Origin: Ruminococcus sp. AM36-2AA
GTDB taxonomy: Bacteria; Bacillota; Clostridia; Lachnospirales; Lachnospiraceae
Assembly: GCF_003461955.1 (NCBI RefSeq)
Contig: NZ_QTYB01000004.1
Span: 207,423-271,422, forward strand
Length of the DNA stretch: 64,000 bases
Reading direction: 5' to 3'
Positions 36,029-43,378 of the stretch are shown piece after piece; positions within the stretch are counted from its first letter, which is position 1, and every line of letters begins with the position of its first letter. The position numbers were made by a program, and so were the translations under genes. The notes under the pieces are model-generated. The model had not been told where the DNA came from and made no database searches. It worked only from the letters and a program-made list of their open reading frames with translations.

Positions 36029-37741
36029 ATGCAATCATCTGCTCAGTTAAAAGAGCTTCTTCACAGTATCAACCGCAAAAGCTATCCCGCATACAAGTCT
36101 CTGCGGGGGGCATACCAGTTTGACCGTTATATTTTATCCATTGACCACGTACAGGGAGATCCTTTTGCCTCTCCGTCTCATATCAGCGTGAAACTTTCCC
36201 ACCGGGACACCAAATTTCCGGAAGAATATTATAAGGATTCCCTGACCCGTATCACACTGGGAGATTTCCTGAACCGACAGTTTGAACAGCAGGTAAATCA
36301 TTATACCTTCCGTGCAAAAGGATCCGGAAAAAGCGGCCTGATTTCCGTCAGTCACTGTGGGCAGGAGGTTCTTGCACGTACCGCCTGCGAGATTACGGAA
36401 AAAGGCATCTCTGCCCGGTTTTTTATCGGTTTCCCGGCCAATGGCAGAACCATCAATTCCCCCGAACTGGAAAAAATCCTCTTCGATTTTCTCCCGGTCT
36501 GCGTGCATAAAGCGTTCTTTTACCGGAACCTTGATGCCGACCGTCTGAAAGAAGCGATCGAGCTTGCCGAAGACCAGGAATATATCCGCCGGGAACTTGC
36601 GAAGCGTTCCCTGGCTGCCTTTGTAAACGATGGGGCCATCCTTCCCAGGGAAAGCGGCATCTCTTCCCGCCCGATGAAAAATTCCGTTCCCTTTGTTTCT
36701 CCGGAAAACCTGCGGATTTCCATGGATATGCCCCACAGAGGAACCATCACAGGCATGGGCATTCCCTGCGGCATCACATTGATCGTAGGCGGCGGCTACC
36801 ATGGCAAATCTACCTTGCTTAACGCACTGGAACTGGGTATTTACAACCATATTTCCGGTGATGGCCGTGAATACGTCATTACCGATTCCTCTGCCCAGAA
36901 GCTCCGCTCTGAGGATGGCCGTTTTATCAAAGACGTAGATATTTCTCTTTTTATCAACGATCTTCCAAACAAAAAAGACACCCTCTGCTTTTCTACAGAG
37001 GATGCCAGCGGCAGCACTTCCCAGGCTGCCGGGATCGTGGAAAGTATGGAAGCCGGAAGTAAAGTGTTTCTTCTTGACGAGGACACTTCTGCCACCAACT
37101 TTATGGTACGGGATTCCTTCATGCAGCGTGTGATCTGCAGGGAAAAAGAGCCCATCACTCCATTTCTGGAACGTGCACGGGATCTCTATGAAAAGGCAGG
37201 GATCTCCACCATTCTGGTTGCAGGAAGTTCCGGAGCATTTTTCCACATTGCGGATACTGTGATCCAGATGGATAATTATCATCCCGTGGATATCACAGAA
37301 ATTACCGGAAAGCTCTGTCAGGAATATCCTCTCTCAGACGTTGAAACACCTGCGTTCCGTCTGCCGGAAAGCCATCGCATCATGACCAGGTCCAAAGCGG
37401 CTCCATCCCGCCACAGCCGTCCCGGACAGCCGGAAAGACTGAAAACCAAAGTTCATGGCAAAGACGGCTTCTCTCTTGGAAAAACCGAAGTAGACCTCCG
37501 CTATGTGGAGCAGCTGATCGACTCCGAGCAGACAGCATCTCTGGCATTGCTTCTGAAGTATGCCTGTGAACATCTCATCGACGGAAAACGTACTCTGCCG
37601 GAGATCGTCACTTATCTGGATTCCCAGCTGAAAAAACAGGGATTATCATTCTTCTCGGAAGGAAGTTATATTTCATGTGGTTATGCCATGCCCCGGATCC
37701 AGGAGATCTATTCCTGTTTCAACCGTTACAGAAGACCGTAA
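36029..37741 (+). CDS. ABC-class ATPase domain protein (predicted ATPase of the ABC class)
   Basis: A 570-residue soluble protein. Its P-loop is IVGGGYHGKSTLLNALELG near residue 255, followed by REYVITDSSAQKLRSEDGR, a Walker-B-like VFLLDEDTSATNFM and a signature-like SGSTSQAAGI. This is the conserved family annotated 'ABC-ATPase domain-containing protein', widespread in Clostridia and without a known role; RNA or DNA metabolism has been suggested by analogy to RecF/UvrA-type ATPases (inference). AGGAGG precedes the ATG. Confidence 0.85.
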   Translation: MQSSAQLKELLHSINRKSYPAYKSLRGAYQFDRYILSIDHVQGDPFASPSHISVKLSHRDTKFPEEYYKDSLTRITLGDFLNRQFEQQVNHYTFRAKGSGKSGLISVSHCGQEVLARTACEITEKGISARFFIGFPANGRTINSPELEKILFDFLPVCVHKAFFYRNLDADRLKEAIELAEDQEYIRRELAKRSLAAFVNDGAILPRESGISSRPMKNSVPFVSPENLRISMDMPHRGTITGMGIPCGITLIVGGGYHGKSTLLNALELGIYNHISGDGREYVITDSSAQKLRSEDGRFIKDVDISLFINDLPNKKDTLCFSTEDASGSTSQAAGIVESMEAGSKVFLLDEDTSATNFMVRDSFMQRVICREKEPITPFLERARDLYEKAGISTILVAGSSGAFFHIADTVIQMDNYHPVDITEITGKLCQEYPLSDVETPAFRLPESHRIMTRSKAAPSRHSRPGQPERLKTKVHGKDGFSLGKTEVDLRYVEQLIDSEQTASLALLLKYACEHLIDGKRTLPEIVTYLDSQLKKQGLSFFSEGSYISCGYAMPRIQEIYSCFNRYRRP

Positions 37742-38045
37742 CTGCCCTCTGCATCCACACGACCAGTAATCTTAACAAAACAAAAAAACGTTGCCGGTTA
37801 ACATTGGAAACTTTTATCTCCTCTGTCATCCGGCAACATTTTTCTGTAAATCAAAACCACCGTCCTGTCGGCTCTGTCTTGCCAACGGAACGGTGGTTTA
37901 TCTTCATACATATTTTAGGGAAAGGAAAGAGTTTTTCTTAAGAGCTTCTGTTCTCTTAAGATGTTTATATCATACAGGATAAATGTGAGAGAAATTTGTA
38001 CAATTTCTAATAAATTTATAAAATTTATTAAGAAACTACAAAAAA
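37742..38045. other. Host intergenic region left of the mobile element
   Basis: It contains the terminator at 37790-37843, a second hairpin (ACCACCGT...AACGGTGGT, about 37856-37900) and a palindrome (TCTTAAGAG...CTCTTAAGA, 37936-37961). No gene is visible. Confidence 0.6.
37790..37843 (+). terminator. Terminator of the ABC-class ATPase gene
   Basis: GTTGCCGG pairs with CCGGCAAC followed by ATTTTT. Confidence 0.75.
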
Positions 38046-38056
38046 CCTTGATTTTA
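38046..38056 (+). repeat. Left terminal inverted motif, candidate core-type integrase site
   Basis: CCTTGATTTTA here is the reverse complement of the motif at 57644-57654. Extended by the preceding bases it matches 14 of 15. Element-side core sites of attL and attR are expected to be inverted in this way. Confidence 0.45.
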
Positions 38057-38083
38057 AGTCATTCTTACGAAAGCAATCAGCGT

Positions 38084-38105
38084 TTTACCCCAATTATTAC
38101 CCCAA
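38084..38105 (+). repeat. Left arm-type repeats (TTTACCCCAA x2)
   Basis: TTTACCCCAA at 38084-38093 and ATTACCCCAA at 38096-38105, spaced 12 bases apart. Four related copies lie inside the right end. They look like arm-binding sites of the integrase N-terminal domain. Confidence 0.5.
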
Positions 38106-38138
38106 TCCGCTCATTTTATTCTAAAAAAGGAGCAGCAG

Positions 38139-39287
38139 TCATAAAACTGCCACCCCGATAAATCCATTCTCTATCTGCTGCATTTCCTGTTGCTTTGTAT
38201 TCGGAAGAACATGAGCATATAAGTCCGCAGTCATGGCCAGGCTGCTATGTCCTAAGATTTTCTGTAGCGTCTGCATGTTTCCGCCCTCTTCTATGTACCG
38301 TGTTGCGAAGGTATCTCTGAAAGCATGGTGCGTAAACCTCTCAATCTCTATACCCTGCTGCCGGAGCCGCTTTAAAACGTTATCTATAGCAGATGATACC
38401 GTGGATGATGCTATTGCCTTAGCTCCATTACCCCCGATAAAGATATTACTATCCATCTTTCTCGCATGGATTTCCCCGTAAACCATGGACATTTTGGTTT
38501 TCTGCATCTGCAAGATTTTTTTTATTGTGTCATTCATAGGAATATCGCGATTACTGGTATCTGATTTTGGCAAAGTCTCCTCAATACCGCCGCCCTCTTT
38601 CCAGCTCACGGTCTTGTTTACCCGGATCACATTGTTGATATAATCTATATCCTGCCACTTTAAAGCCGTGATCTCATTAAGTCTCATTCCCGTACACAAG
38701 GAAAAACAGAAAAACTCATATAACCATTCCGTCTTGGCTTCTTGCATAAACGCCTGCTGCTCTTCTCTGGTTAATGCTCTGTGAATAGTCTCACTCGCTT
38801 TTGGCCGGTCATCCTTCCTTAATGGTTTCACACTGGCAGCAGGATTCTTCATAAGGATTTCATCATCAACAGCCGCGTTCAACACCGTTTTCAGCAGCAC
38901 TATAACACCATTAGTCATGGATGCACTCAGCTTCTTTGATAAATCCTGCTGCAATTTCACCACTGCACGCTTTTCTATTTTCTGAACCTTAATTTTCCCC
39001 AGTACTGGCCTGATATGGTTATTGTACTTCGACCGGTTTATTTTAATGCTGCTGTCCTTGATCGTTCCTCTCCGAGACTTCTCCCATTCATCAAAATATG
39101 CGTCCAGTGTTATATTTTTGTTGGAATTATACAGACCTGCCTTAATTTCCTCACGGATCCTGAGCTCATTCTCTGCACATTCCTTTGTGCTACGACCATA
39201 GGCACTGTATCTCTTGCCCTCCACGGTAAAACGCTTTTCGAATAAACCATTTTCTTTTTTTCGCATTCCTGATGGTATTCTTGCCAT
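38139..39287 (-). CDS. int: Tyrosine-type site-specific integrase
   Basis: A 382-residue lambda/Tn916-type integrase: N-terminal AP2-like arm-binding part (GMRKKENGLFEKRFTV), SAM-like core-binding domain (residues 60-150), and catalytic domain with Arg in CTGMRLNEITALKW, HHAFRDTFATRY (H-x-x-R), GHSS and nucleophile Tyr in DLYAHV. It sits at the element's left end and points outward to the attachment site, which is the usual arrangement. Confidence 0.93.
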   Translation of the reverse strand: MARIPSGMRKKENGLFEKRFTVEGKRYSAYGRSTKECAENELRIREEIKAGLYNSNKNITLDAYFDEWEKSRRGTIKDSSIKINRSKYNNHIRPVLGKIKVQKIEKRAVVKLQQDLSKKLSASMTNGVIVLLKTVLNAAVDDEILMKNPAASVKPLRKDDRPKASETIHRALTREEQQAFMQEAKTEWLYEFFCFSLCTGMRLNEITALKWQDIDYINNVIRVNKTVSWKEGGGIEETLPKSDTSNRDIPMNDTIKKILQMQKTKMSMVYGEIHARKMDSNIFIGGNGAKAIASSTVSSAIDNVLKRLRQQGIEIERFTHHAFRDTFATRYIEEGGNMQTLQKILGHSSLAMTADLYAHVLPNTKQQEMQQIENGFIGVAVL

Positions 39288-39343
39288 TATATCACCTGTC
39301 TTTCTATTGGCAATAGGGCAGCAGTCCGCCGCCCCTGATTGTC

Positions 39344-39445
39344 TTATTTAATTCCCAGAAAGCTACAAACAAATCTGAAAATTGTATATATTTGGTCATG
39401 ATCCGCTTTCTCTAACAGCTCTATGATTTTCTTTTTATAGTCCAT
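39344..39445 (-). CDS. Micro-ORF C of a tandem MDYKK family (33 aa)
   Basis: The peptide begins MDYKKKIIELLEKADHDQ and ends FLGIK. The ATG is two bases after the stop of micro-ORF B. It has the same N-terminus and the same helical layout (charged helix, then hydrophobic helix) as its two neighbours. Confidence 0.6.
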   Translation of the reverse strand: MDYKKKIIELLEKADHDQIYTIFRFVCSFLGIK

Positions 39446-39446
39446 A

Positions 39447-39557
39447 TTAATATCCTCTATTTTTTATTACTCTGGCAATGAATCTATAGAAGAACTCAAG
39501 CAAGCTATCGTCATTTACCTTCTGTAGTATCTCAATAGTTTCTTTCTTGTAATCCAT
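39447..39557 (-). CDS. Micro-ORF B of a tandem MDYKK family (36 aa)
   Basis: The peptide begins MDYKKETIEILQKVNDDS and ends VIKNRGY. It starts one base after the stop of micro-ORF A. Its ATG is preceded by GTGGGGGTACTAAT, a weak ribosome site within the coding end of the upstream gene. Confidence 0.6.
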   Translation of the reverse strand: MDYKKETIEILQKVNDDSLLEFFYRFIARVIKNRGY

Positions 39558-39558
39558 A

Positions 39559-39669
39559 TTAGTACCCCCACTGTCTCTTAAATGAGACAATTACGTTATA
39601 CAAAAATTTCAGAAATTTCTCGCTCTGGATTTCATTCAGAAAATTTGCAATTTCTTTTTTATAATCCAT
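39559..39669 (-). CDS. Micro-ORF A of a tandem MDYKK family (36 aa)
   Basis: The peptide begins MDYKKEIANFLNEIQSEK and ends SFKRQWGY. It starts right behind the 98-aa gene (GGCGGAGGCATAAC upstream of the ATG). A, B and C share MDYKK(E/K) and the length, so they arose by tandem duplication. Short proteins of this kind recur in clostridial phages; the function is unknown to me. Confidence 0.65.
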   Translation of the reverse strand: MDYKKEIANFLNEIQSEKFLKFLYNVIVSFKRQWGY

Positions 39670-39670
39670 G

Positions 39671-39967
39671 TTATGCCTCCGCCACTTTTGCATTGTCCTT
39701 TATTCGCTTTGTCATCAGATAATTTGCAAGGTTATGTACCCTCTTGAGATCTTCCAGGTCATTCATCATTAAAGCATCTGTAATCAGCCAGAAACGTTCC
39801 TGGTCTACTTCTGGCAGCTTCATAAATGCTTCATTACCAGAACAAGCCACTTGAAAGAGTTCTGCCAGTTCATAAGTGTGCTGCAATGATCTTCTGTTCT
39901 TGTTGTTCTGAACAACTTCCATGATTGCTTCCCTGCAAGGGATCTGAGTTAATGTGCATCTTTCCAT
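39671..39967 (-). CDS. Small helical element protein (98 aa)
   Basis: A 98-residue soluble, helix-rich protein (YELAELFQVACSGNEAFMKL, ERFWLITDALMMNDLEDLKR). Start and stop overlap by one base (TAATG) with the preceding gene, so translation is coupled. I do not recognise a function. Confidence 0.65.
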   Translation of the reverse strand: MERCTLTQIPCREAIMEVVQNNKNRRSLQHTYELAELFQVACSGNEAFMKLPEVDQERFWLITDALMMNDLEDLKRVHNLANYLMTKRIKDNAKVAEA

Positions 39968-40311
39968 TACTCTTCACCCTCCTGTTCTTCCTCTTCTTCC
40001 GGCGGTTGCTGATTGTATACTGCCTTTACATAACTTAAAGCCCTACTGAGACATTTATAATCAAAGATTTTCAGCGTAAAATTGATAATGTCTGTCTGCA
40101 TTGCAAGAATTAATCTCTGCTGCGAACAAAACTCCCAGTCTTTTTCCAGATTGTCAGCCTCTTCCTTTGCTTCTTTTAACTGTTTCTTGAGATCCGCGAT
40201 AATCTCAGTTGCAAGAGCTGCACTTACTTCTTCTGTCTCCTGTGCCGGAACACCTGTGGCCTGCATCACTTCTGCTTCTTCTAATGTTCTTAATGTTTTT
40301 TCTTTACTCAT
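39967..40311 (-). CDS. Coiled-coil element protein with acidic tail (114 aa)
   Basis: A 114-residue protein with a central coiled coil (IIADLKKQLKEAKEEADNLE), a hydrophobic stretch near residue 75 and a C-terminus of Glu repeats (PPEEEEEQEGEE). It overlaps the upstream micro-membrane protein by 4 bases (ATGA). Function unknown. Confidence 0.65.
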   Translation of the reverse strand: MSKEKTLRTLEEAEVMQATGVPAQETEEVSAALATEIIADLKKQLKEAKEEADNLEKDWEFCSQQRLILAMQTDIINFTLKIFDYKCLSRALSYVKAVYNQQPPEEEEEQEGEE

Positions 40312-40412
40312 GCTTCATTCTCCTCTCGTTCTAATTCGTGTACATAATCACATACTTTAGCAGATATAAATCCACTCAAAAAAATTACAAGAACGTCCAT
40401 TACTGATATCAT
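40308..40412 (-). CDS. Micro-membrane protein (34 aa)
   Basis: The peptide starts MISVMDVLVIFLSGFISA, one transmembrane helix, and ends in a charged HELEREENEA tail. GAAAGGA precedes the ATG, and the stop overlaps the next start. It lies next to a possible convergent-strand small RNA (40468-40540), which raises the chance of antisense control. Confidence 0.6.
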   Translation of the reverse strand: MISVMDVLVIFLSGFISAKVCDYVHELEREENEA

Positions 40413-40432
40413 ACTTTCGTTCCTTTCTTTTG

Positions 40433-40461
40433 TTGTCTGAGGGGAATGAGTATGTTATAAT
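40433..40461 (+). promoter_or_regulatory. Plus-strand promoter of a possible small RNA
   Basis: TTGTCT (40433-40438), 17-base spacer, TATAAT (40456-40461). No plus-strand gene follows; a terminator lies about 80 bases downstream. Confidence 0.6.
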
Positions 40462-40467
40462 ACGCAC

Positions 40468-40540
40468 AGCCCCTCAATTTTGATCGTTTGTCGGGTTACT
40501 TTGCCTTTATCAGAGTTGCCGCTCTGGTAAGGGCTTTTTT
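40468..40540 (+). ncRNA. Candidate ~73-nt small RNA in the element
   Basis: The plus strand between the promoter at 40433-40461 and a strong terminator (CTTTATCAGAG / CTCTGGTAAGG then GCTTTTTTATT) has no open frame. Flanking genes are both on the minus strand, so the RNA would be antisense to the mRNA joining the 107-aa gene and the micro-membrane protein. Confidence 0.5.
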
Positions 40541-40541
40541 A

Positions 40542-40865
40542 TTAAATTGCTTCTACCTGAGACTTTCCAAAGAAACTGGCTTTGTATGTTGCCCCGTCTC
40601 CTCTGCTTCCCCAGATCAGAGAACATCCGAATAATGCTGATGCTCCATGCTTTACCTTATAACCAAGCTCTTTCCACTTAGCAAAGGTATTGGTTTCCTC
40701 TGTGATTCCTGCTGCATGTTTCGCATCTTCGCTTCTCTTTGCATTGATTTCTTCTGCCTTTGCAGATAACCATGCTCTGTGAAGTGCTTCTGCAAAGCTG
40801 ATATTCTTTGTCTTGCGGTAAACTTTCCATGCTTTCAACATGATCTTGCTGAGATTGTACTTCAT
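40542..40865 (-). CDS. Phage-type small protein (107 aa)
   Basis: A 107-residue protein, N-terminal half helical (KYNLSKIMLKAWKVYRKTK, SFAEALHRAWLSAKAEEIN) and C-terminal half probably beta (WKELGYKVKHGASALFGCSLI, SFFGKSQVEAI). Proteins of this layout recur in Lachnospiraceae phages and conjugative elements. AAAGGAGG precedes the ATG. Function unknown. Confidence 0.65.
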   Translation of the reverse strand: MKYNLSKIMLKAWKVYRKTKNISFAEALHRAWLSAKAEEINAKRSEDAKHAAGITEETNTFAKWKELGYKVKHGASALFGCSLIWGSRGDGATYKASFFGKSQVEAI

Positions 40866-41024
40866 ATTGCTGTCCTCCTTTGCTTTTCAAGGTCCCTCAG
40901 CCCTTCAAGCATCTTCCTGGCTATTGATATGCCCTATTGCGATTCTCACAGGTATATGGCTTGAAGTATTGGGGGCTTTCGGCTCTCCCGGCTGTTGTCT
41001 GTTCCCTTGAACTGATTATAGCAT

Positions 41025-41136
41025 ACTATGTACGTAGTTATATGTCTATTGACAATTTGTATAAATATGTACGTAGTTTTTCTGTATTTTTTACTATGTA
41101 CATAGTTGACTTTTTGTGTTATACTATGTACATAAT
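41025..41136. promoter_or_regulatory. Four palindromic operators upstream of the RHH gene
   Basis: The 14-bp palindrome ACTATGTACRTAGT occurs at 41025-41038, 41064-41077 (first base changed), 41093-41106 and 41123-41136 (one change), with centres 39, 29 and 30 bases apart. A plus-strand promoter (TTGACT 41106-41111, 17 bases, TACATA 41129-41134) overlaps the last two. The array is the expected binding pattern of a dimeric ribbon-helix-helix repressor. Confidence 0.75.
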
Positions 41137-41189
41137 AGGGAAAGTGTAAGTATTTTATTATGCCCTCTTTCCAGAAAGGAACTAATACC

Positions 41190-41378
41190 ATGAGTGAAAC
41201 CAGTGCAAAAAGAAAATACGATATTGAATATGCCAAAAATAAACTTAAACGTATTCCTCTTGATGTACAAAAGGAAAAATACGAGGAAATCAAAGCCGCT
41301 GCAACTGCTGCTGGTGAATCCGTAAACGGATATATAAAAAAAGCTGTAGATCAGCGAATGGACCGCGACAATGCATAA
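41190..41378 (+). CDS. Arc-type ribbon-helix-helix DNA-binding protein
   Basis: A 62-residue protein with the RHH pattern: beta strand RIPLDVQ, helix KYEEIKAAATAAGES, helix VNGYIKKAVDQRMD. The ATG at 41190 has AGAAAGGA; the frame back to 41160 is not needed. It probably represses its own promoter through the four operators just upstream and is the first gene of a three-gene plus-strand operon. Confidence 0.78.
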   Translation: MSETSAKRKYDIEYAKNKLKRIPLDVQKEKYEEIKAAATAAGESVNGYIKKAVDQRMDRDNA

Positions 41379-41408
41379 TCATTATTATTCACGAAAGGAT
41401 GTGCTCTC

Positions 41409-41594
41409 ATGGCAAAACGCTTATATACCTATGATGATATTATGAATCTGCCTGATTTTATCCGGGTGGAGCTACTTGACGGAATAATTTACACAGATGA
41501 CTTTACAGATTTAGAGATTGACGAAGAAGTTTTCCAGAATCCACCATCTGAGGAGCATCACGTTACCTATCGTCTTTCTATCGTTAAAAAATAA
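41409..41594 (+). CDS. Uma2-like N-terminal fragment / small protein (61 aa)
   Basis: A 61-residue protein whose first 30 residues (YTYDDIMNLPDFIRVELLDGIIY) resemble the N-terminus of Uma2-family PD-(D/E)XK nucleases (TYEDYLxLP...YELIDGxLY), but the catalytic part is missing. It may be a stable mini-form, since the same start, ribosome site and operon spacing are kept. Function unknown. Confidence 0.6.
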   Translation: MAKRLYTYDDIMNLPDFIRVELLDGIIYTDDFTDLEIDEEVFQNPPSEEHHVTYRLSIVKK

Positions 41595-41638
41595 AACAAC
41601 ATCTGATATTTTACTGTTCCATTTATTAGGAGGATTAT

Positions 41639-42682
41639 ATGAGCCTTTTTAGCAAAATCAAAAATGTTTTCAATTCATCATCCATTGATATTCCTGATGC
41701 GCAAACCATCTATTTTAAAAACGGAGAAATGTACAAAGTGTACCCCACCGATAAGGAAAGTTGGTACGATGCCAGATATCTGGTTTCAGATGGAGTAAAA
41801 TATGATCTGGAGAATCTGGATGATTTAAGGTGTATTCCCATACCTGCTTTTACAAACATTGATATTATGCAGGGCTACGGTATTACCGGAAGTTTAGAAT
41901 ATGTATTGCGCATGAAAGCTGGCAATCTCCGTAGAAAAGGACTCCTTAAAGAATCGAATTCTATCTTGGAGCGGATTCATCTTTTTATGGGTGCAGCTGA
42001 TAATGGATATCAAGAAAAAGATTTTTTAATATATTCACATCTTCTCCTAAAAGAAGGACATTTTGAAGAATCAGAAAAATATAAAGCAATTGTGCAATCT
42101 TATTTAAAAACATTAAGAGTATGCCATAATTCCTTTTCTTTCTATAATTCTGCAAAAGATATGATGGACAAATTGCTTTTTGATTGTGGAAAATATAATA
42201 CTGATTACATTTCTATGAGTGCCCATCGTGCTTGTTGTGAGGAATGTAATAAATTGCAAGGACGAGTATACAGTATATCAGGAAAAAGCAAAATCTTTCC
42301 TAAATTGCCAGATGTAATACGCGAAACAGGAAAAGTTCATGATGGATGTGGTCACAATTTTTCGGTCTTCTTTTACACCGGGAAAGATGATACTATTTTC
42401 GACAAAAACGGAAATAGCGTAAATGCTATAAAATCCAGTCAACGACCTTTTAAAGACGATCGTACTGCAGAAGAAAAAAAGAATTATTTAGAACATCTTG
42501 AACAATTACAGAAAGAAAAACAAAAGGATTTAGACGAAATTGAATATTACCATATATTTTATGAGCTTCCTGAAATTGCTCCAAAGTCATTCGGTGGATA
42601 TCGTAGAATGAAAAATGCTCAAACAAAAAATTTTCTCAAACTTAAAGATCAAGCAATAAAACATGGGATTTCAATAAGCTAA
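41639..42682 (+). CDS. Protein with MuF-like (phage head morphogenesis-like) Cys/His C-terminal domain
   Basis: A 347-residue soluble protein. Residues 1-180 are helical with no family that I recognise. Residues 195-250 hold HRACCEECNKLQGRVYSI...FPKLPD...HDGCGHNFSVF, matching the Zn-binding C-terminal motif of MuF-type minor head proteins (C-x2-C-x-x-L-x-G-x-V... P.H..C.H). Base composition is more AT-rich than the neighbours. In a satellite this could interact with a helper capsid, or be an effector, because MuF domains are also fused to toxins; both are inference. Confidence 0.5.
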   Translation: MSLFSKIKNVFNSSSIDIPDAQTIYFKNGEMYKVYPTDKESWYDARYLVSDGVKYDLENLDDLRCIPIPAFTNIDIMQGYGITGSLEYVLRMKAGNLRRKGLLKESNSILERIHLFMGAADNGYQEKDFLIYSHLLLKEGHFEESEKYKAIVQSYLKTLRVCHNSFSFYNSAKDMMDKLLFDCGKYNTDYISMSAHRACCEECNKLQGRVYSISGKSKIFPKLPDVIRETGKVHDGCGHNFSVFFYTGKDDTIFDKNGNSVNAIKSSQRPFKDDRTAEEKKNYLEHLEQLQKEKQKDLDEIEYYHIFYELPEIAPKSFGGYRRMKNAQTKNFLKLKDQAIKHGISIS

Positions 42683-42765
42683 AACTGAATATAGTATATT
42701 TATCCAGGCAGCCAGTAGAGCGGCTGTGGTTCCCTGATCCTGAGCCTTGACAGGAGGGAATGCTT

Positions 42766-42849
42766 ATGAGCGATTATGAGATTTTTATGATAATCCTGAC
42801 GACAGCCAGCTTAATTGTATCTATCCTTACATACACACATAAGAAATAG
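42766..42849 (+). CDS. Hol-Tox / Fst-like small membrane toxin (27 aa)
   Basis: The peptide starts MSDYEIFMIILTTASLIVS and ends ILTYTHKK: a short polar start, one membrane helix and a basic end, as in 'putative holin-like toxin' and Fst/TxpA-type peptides. AGGAGG lies 8-9 bases upstream of the ATG, inside a leader that can pair with the antisense RNA. Type I toxins of this kind depolarise the membrane; here it would stabilise the element. Confidence 0.75.
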   Translation: MSDYEIFMIILTTASLIVSILTYTHKK

Positions 42850-42942
42850 CCGCCCTGCTCTCTGGTAAAGAATAGGCGGCTACGTCTTAAACATATATCT
42901 TGCCAGGACGGGGAACCTTGACTTCCCTTACTGGCTGTCTTG
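42850..42942 (-). ncRNA. Antisense RNA antitoxin candidate (RNAII-like)
   Basis: It starts just downstream of a consensus promoter (42951-42979) and runs toward the toxin gene to a shared hairpin (TAGCCGCC ... GGGCGGCTA, about 42844-42885) followed by TTTCTT. It contains GACAGCCAGTA, GTCAAGG and GGTTCCC; the toxin leader contains matching GGCAGCCAGTA and the complements CCTTGAC and TTCCC. So the RNAs can pair both at the 3' terminators and at the toxin ribosome site, as in Fst/RNAII par loci. Confidence 0.7.
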
Positions 42943-42950
42943 ATAAGTAT

Positions 42951-42979
42951 ATTATATGCCAGCTTCAGGAATTTGTCAA
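42951..42979 (-). promoter_or_regulatory. Consensus promoter of the antisense RNA
   Basis: TTGACA (42979-42974), 17-base spacer, TATAAT (42956-42951): a perfect sigma-A promoter, as needed for an abundant antitoxin RNA. Confidence 0.85.
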
Positions 42980-43002
42980 TTTACTATAAACTGCTGCCTT
43001 AT

Positions 43003-43362
43003 TCATTCTTCAATATGTTCTTCAGCTTTGTTTTTCTTTCTTAATGCTTCTTTCCCCCTCCAAACATGTCCTGTTACCTCATAAACTTTTCGCGGTGATA
43101 CAATGTACGTAATCCGACTACCTGAAAGGCTTTTTGCTGGCTTGTTGTTCTGGATAGCTACTCCAATCGGAAGCCATCCATATACGATACCGGCTCTAAT
43201 AGATGCTGCTGGAATACCAATTAACTTGCTCGCATCAGCTACGGATATGCCCTCTGATGAGAACTCCGGCATCTGCGGTATTCCTGAGATGATTCTCGCC
43301 ACTTCTGCAGCGAATTTATGTATTTCTGCGTTTTCTTTGATGTAGTCGTCAACTGCACTCAT
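43003..43362 (-). CDS. Phage-type HTH protein (excisionase-like, 119 aa)
   Basis: A 119-residue protein with a central winged-helix-like part (ISVADASKLIGIPAASIRAG, GWLPIGVA) and SGSRITYIVSPRKVYEVTG, which reads like the strand-wing of an Xis/MerR-type domain. Clostridial phages often encode it next to Rha. It starts 17 bases after the Rha stop and follows AAAGGAG. Confidence 0.65.
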   Translation of the reverse strand: MSAVDDYIKENAEIHKFAAEVARIISGIPQMPEFSSEGISVADASKLIGIPAASIRAGIVYGWLPIGVAIQNNKPAKSLSGSRITYIVSPRKVYEVTGHVWRGKEALRKKNKAEEHIEE

Positions 43363-43378
43363 ATTTTGCTTCTCCTTT

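Larger units (their letters stand above)
42683..43002. other. Region holding a type I toxin-antitoxin candidate
   Basis: It contains the toxin ORF (42766-42849), its leader, the shared terminator near 42850-42885 and the antisense RNA with promoter (to 42979). Confidence 0.6.

Noticed and set aside
36134..37282. 382-aa minus-strand frame opposite the ABC-class ATPase
   Set aside because: It is a shadow of the plus-strand gene, which has a P-loop and a good ribosome site.
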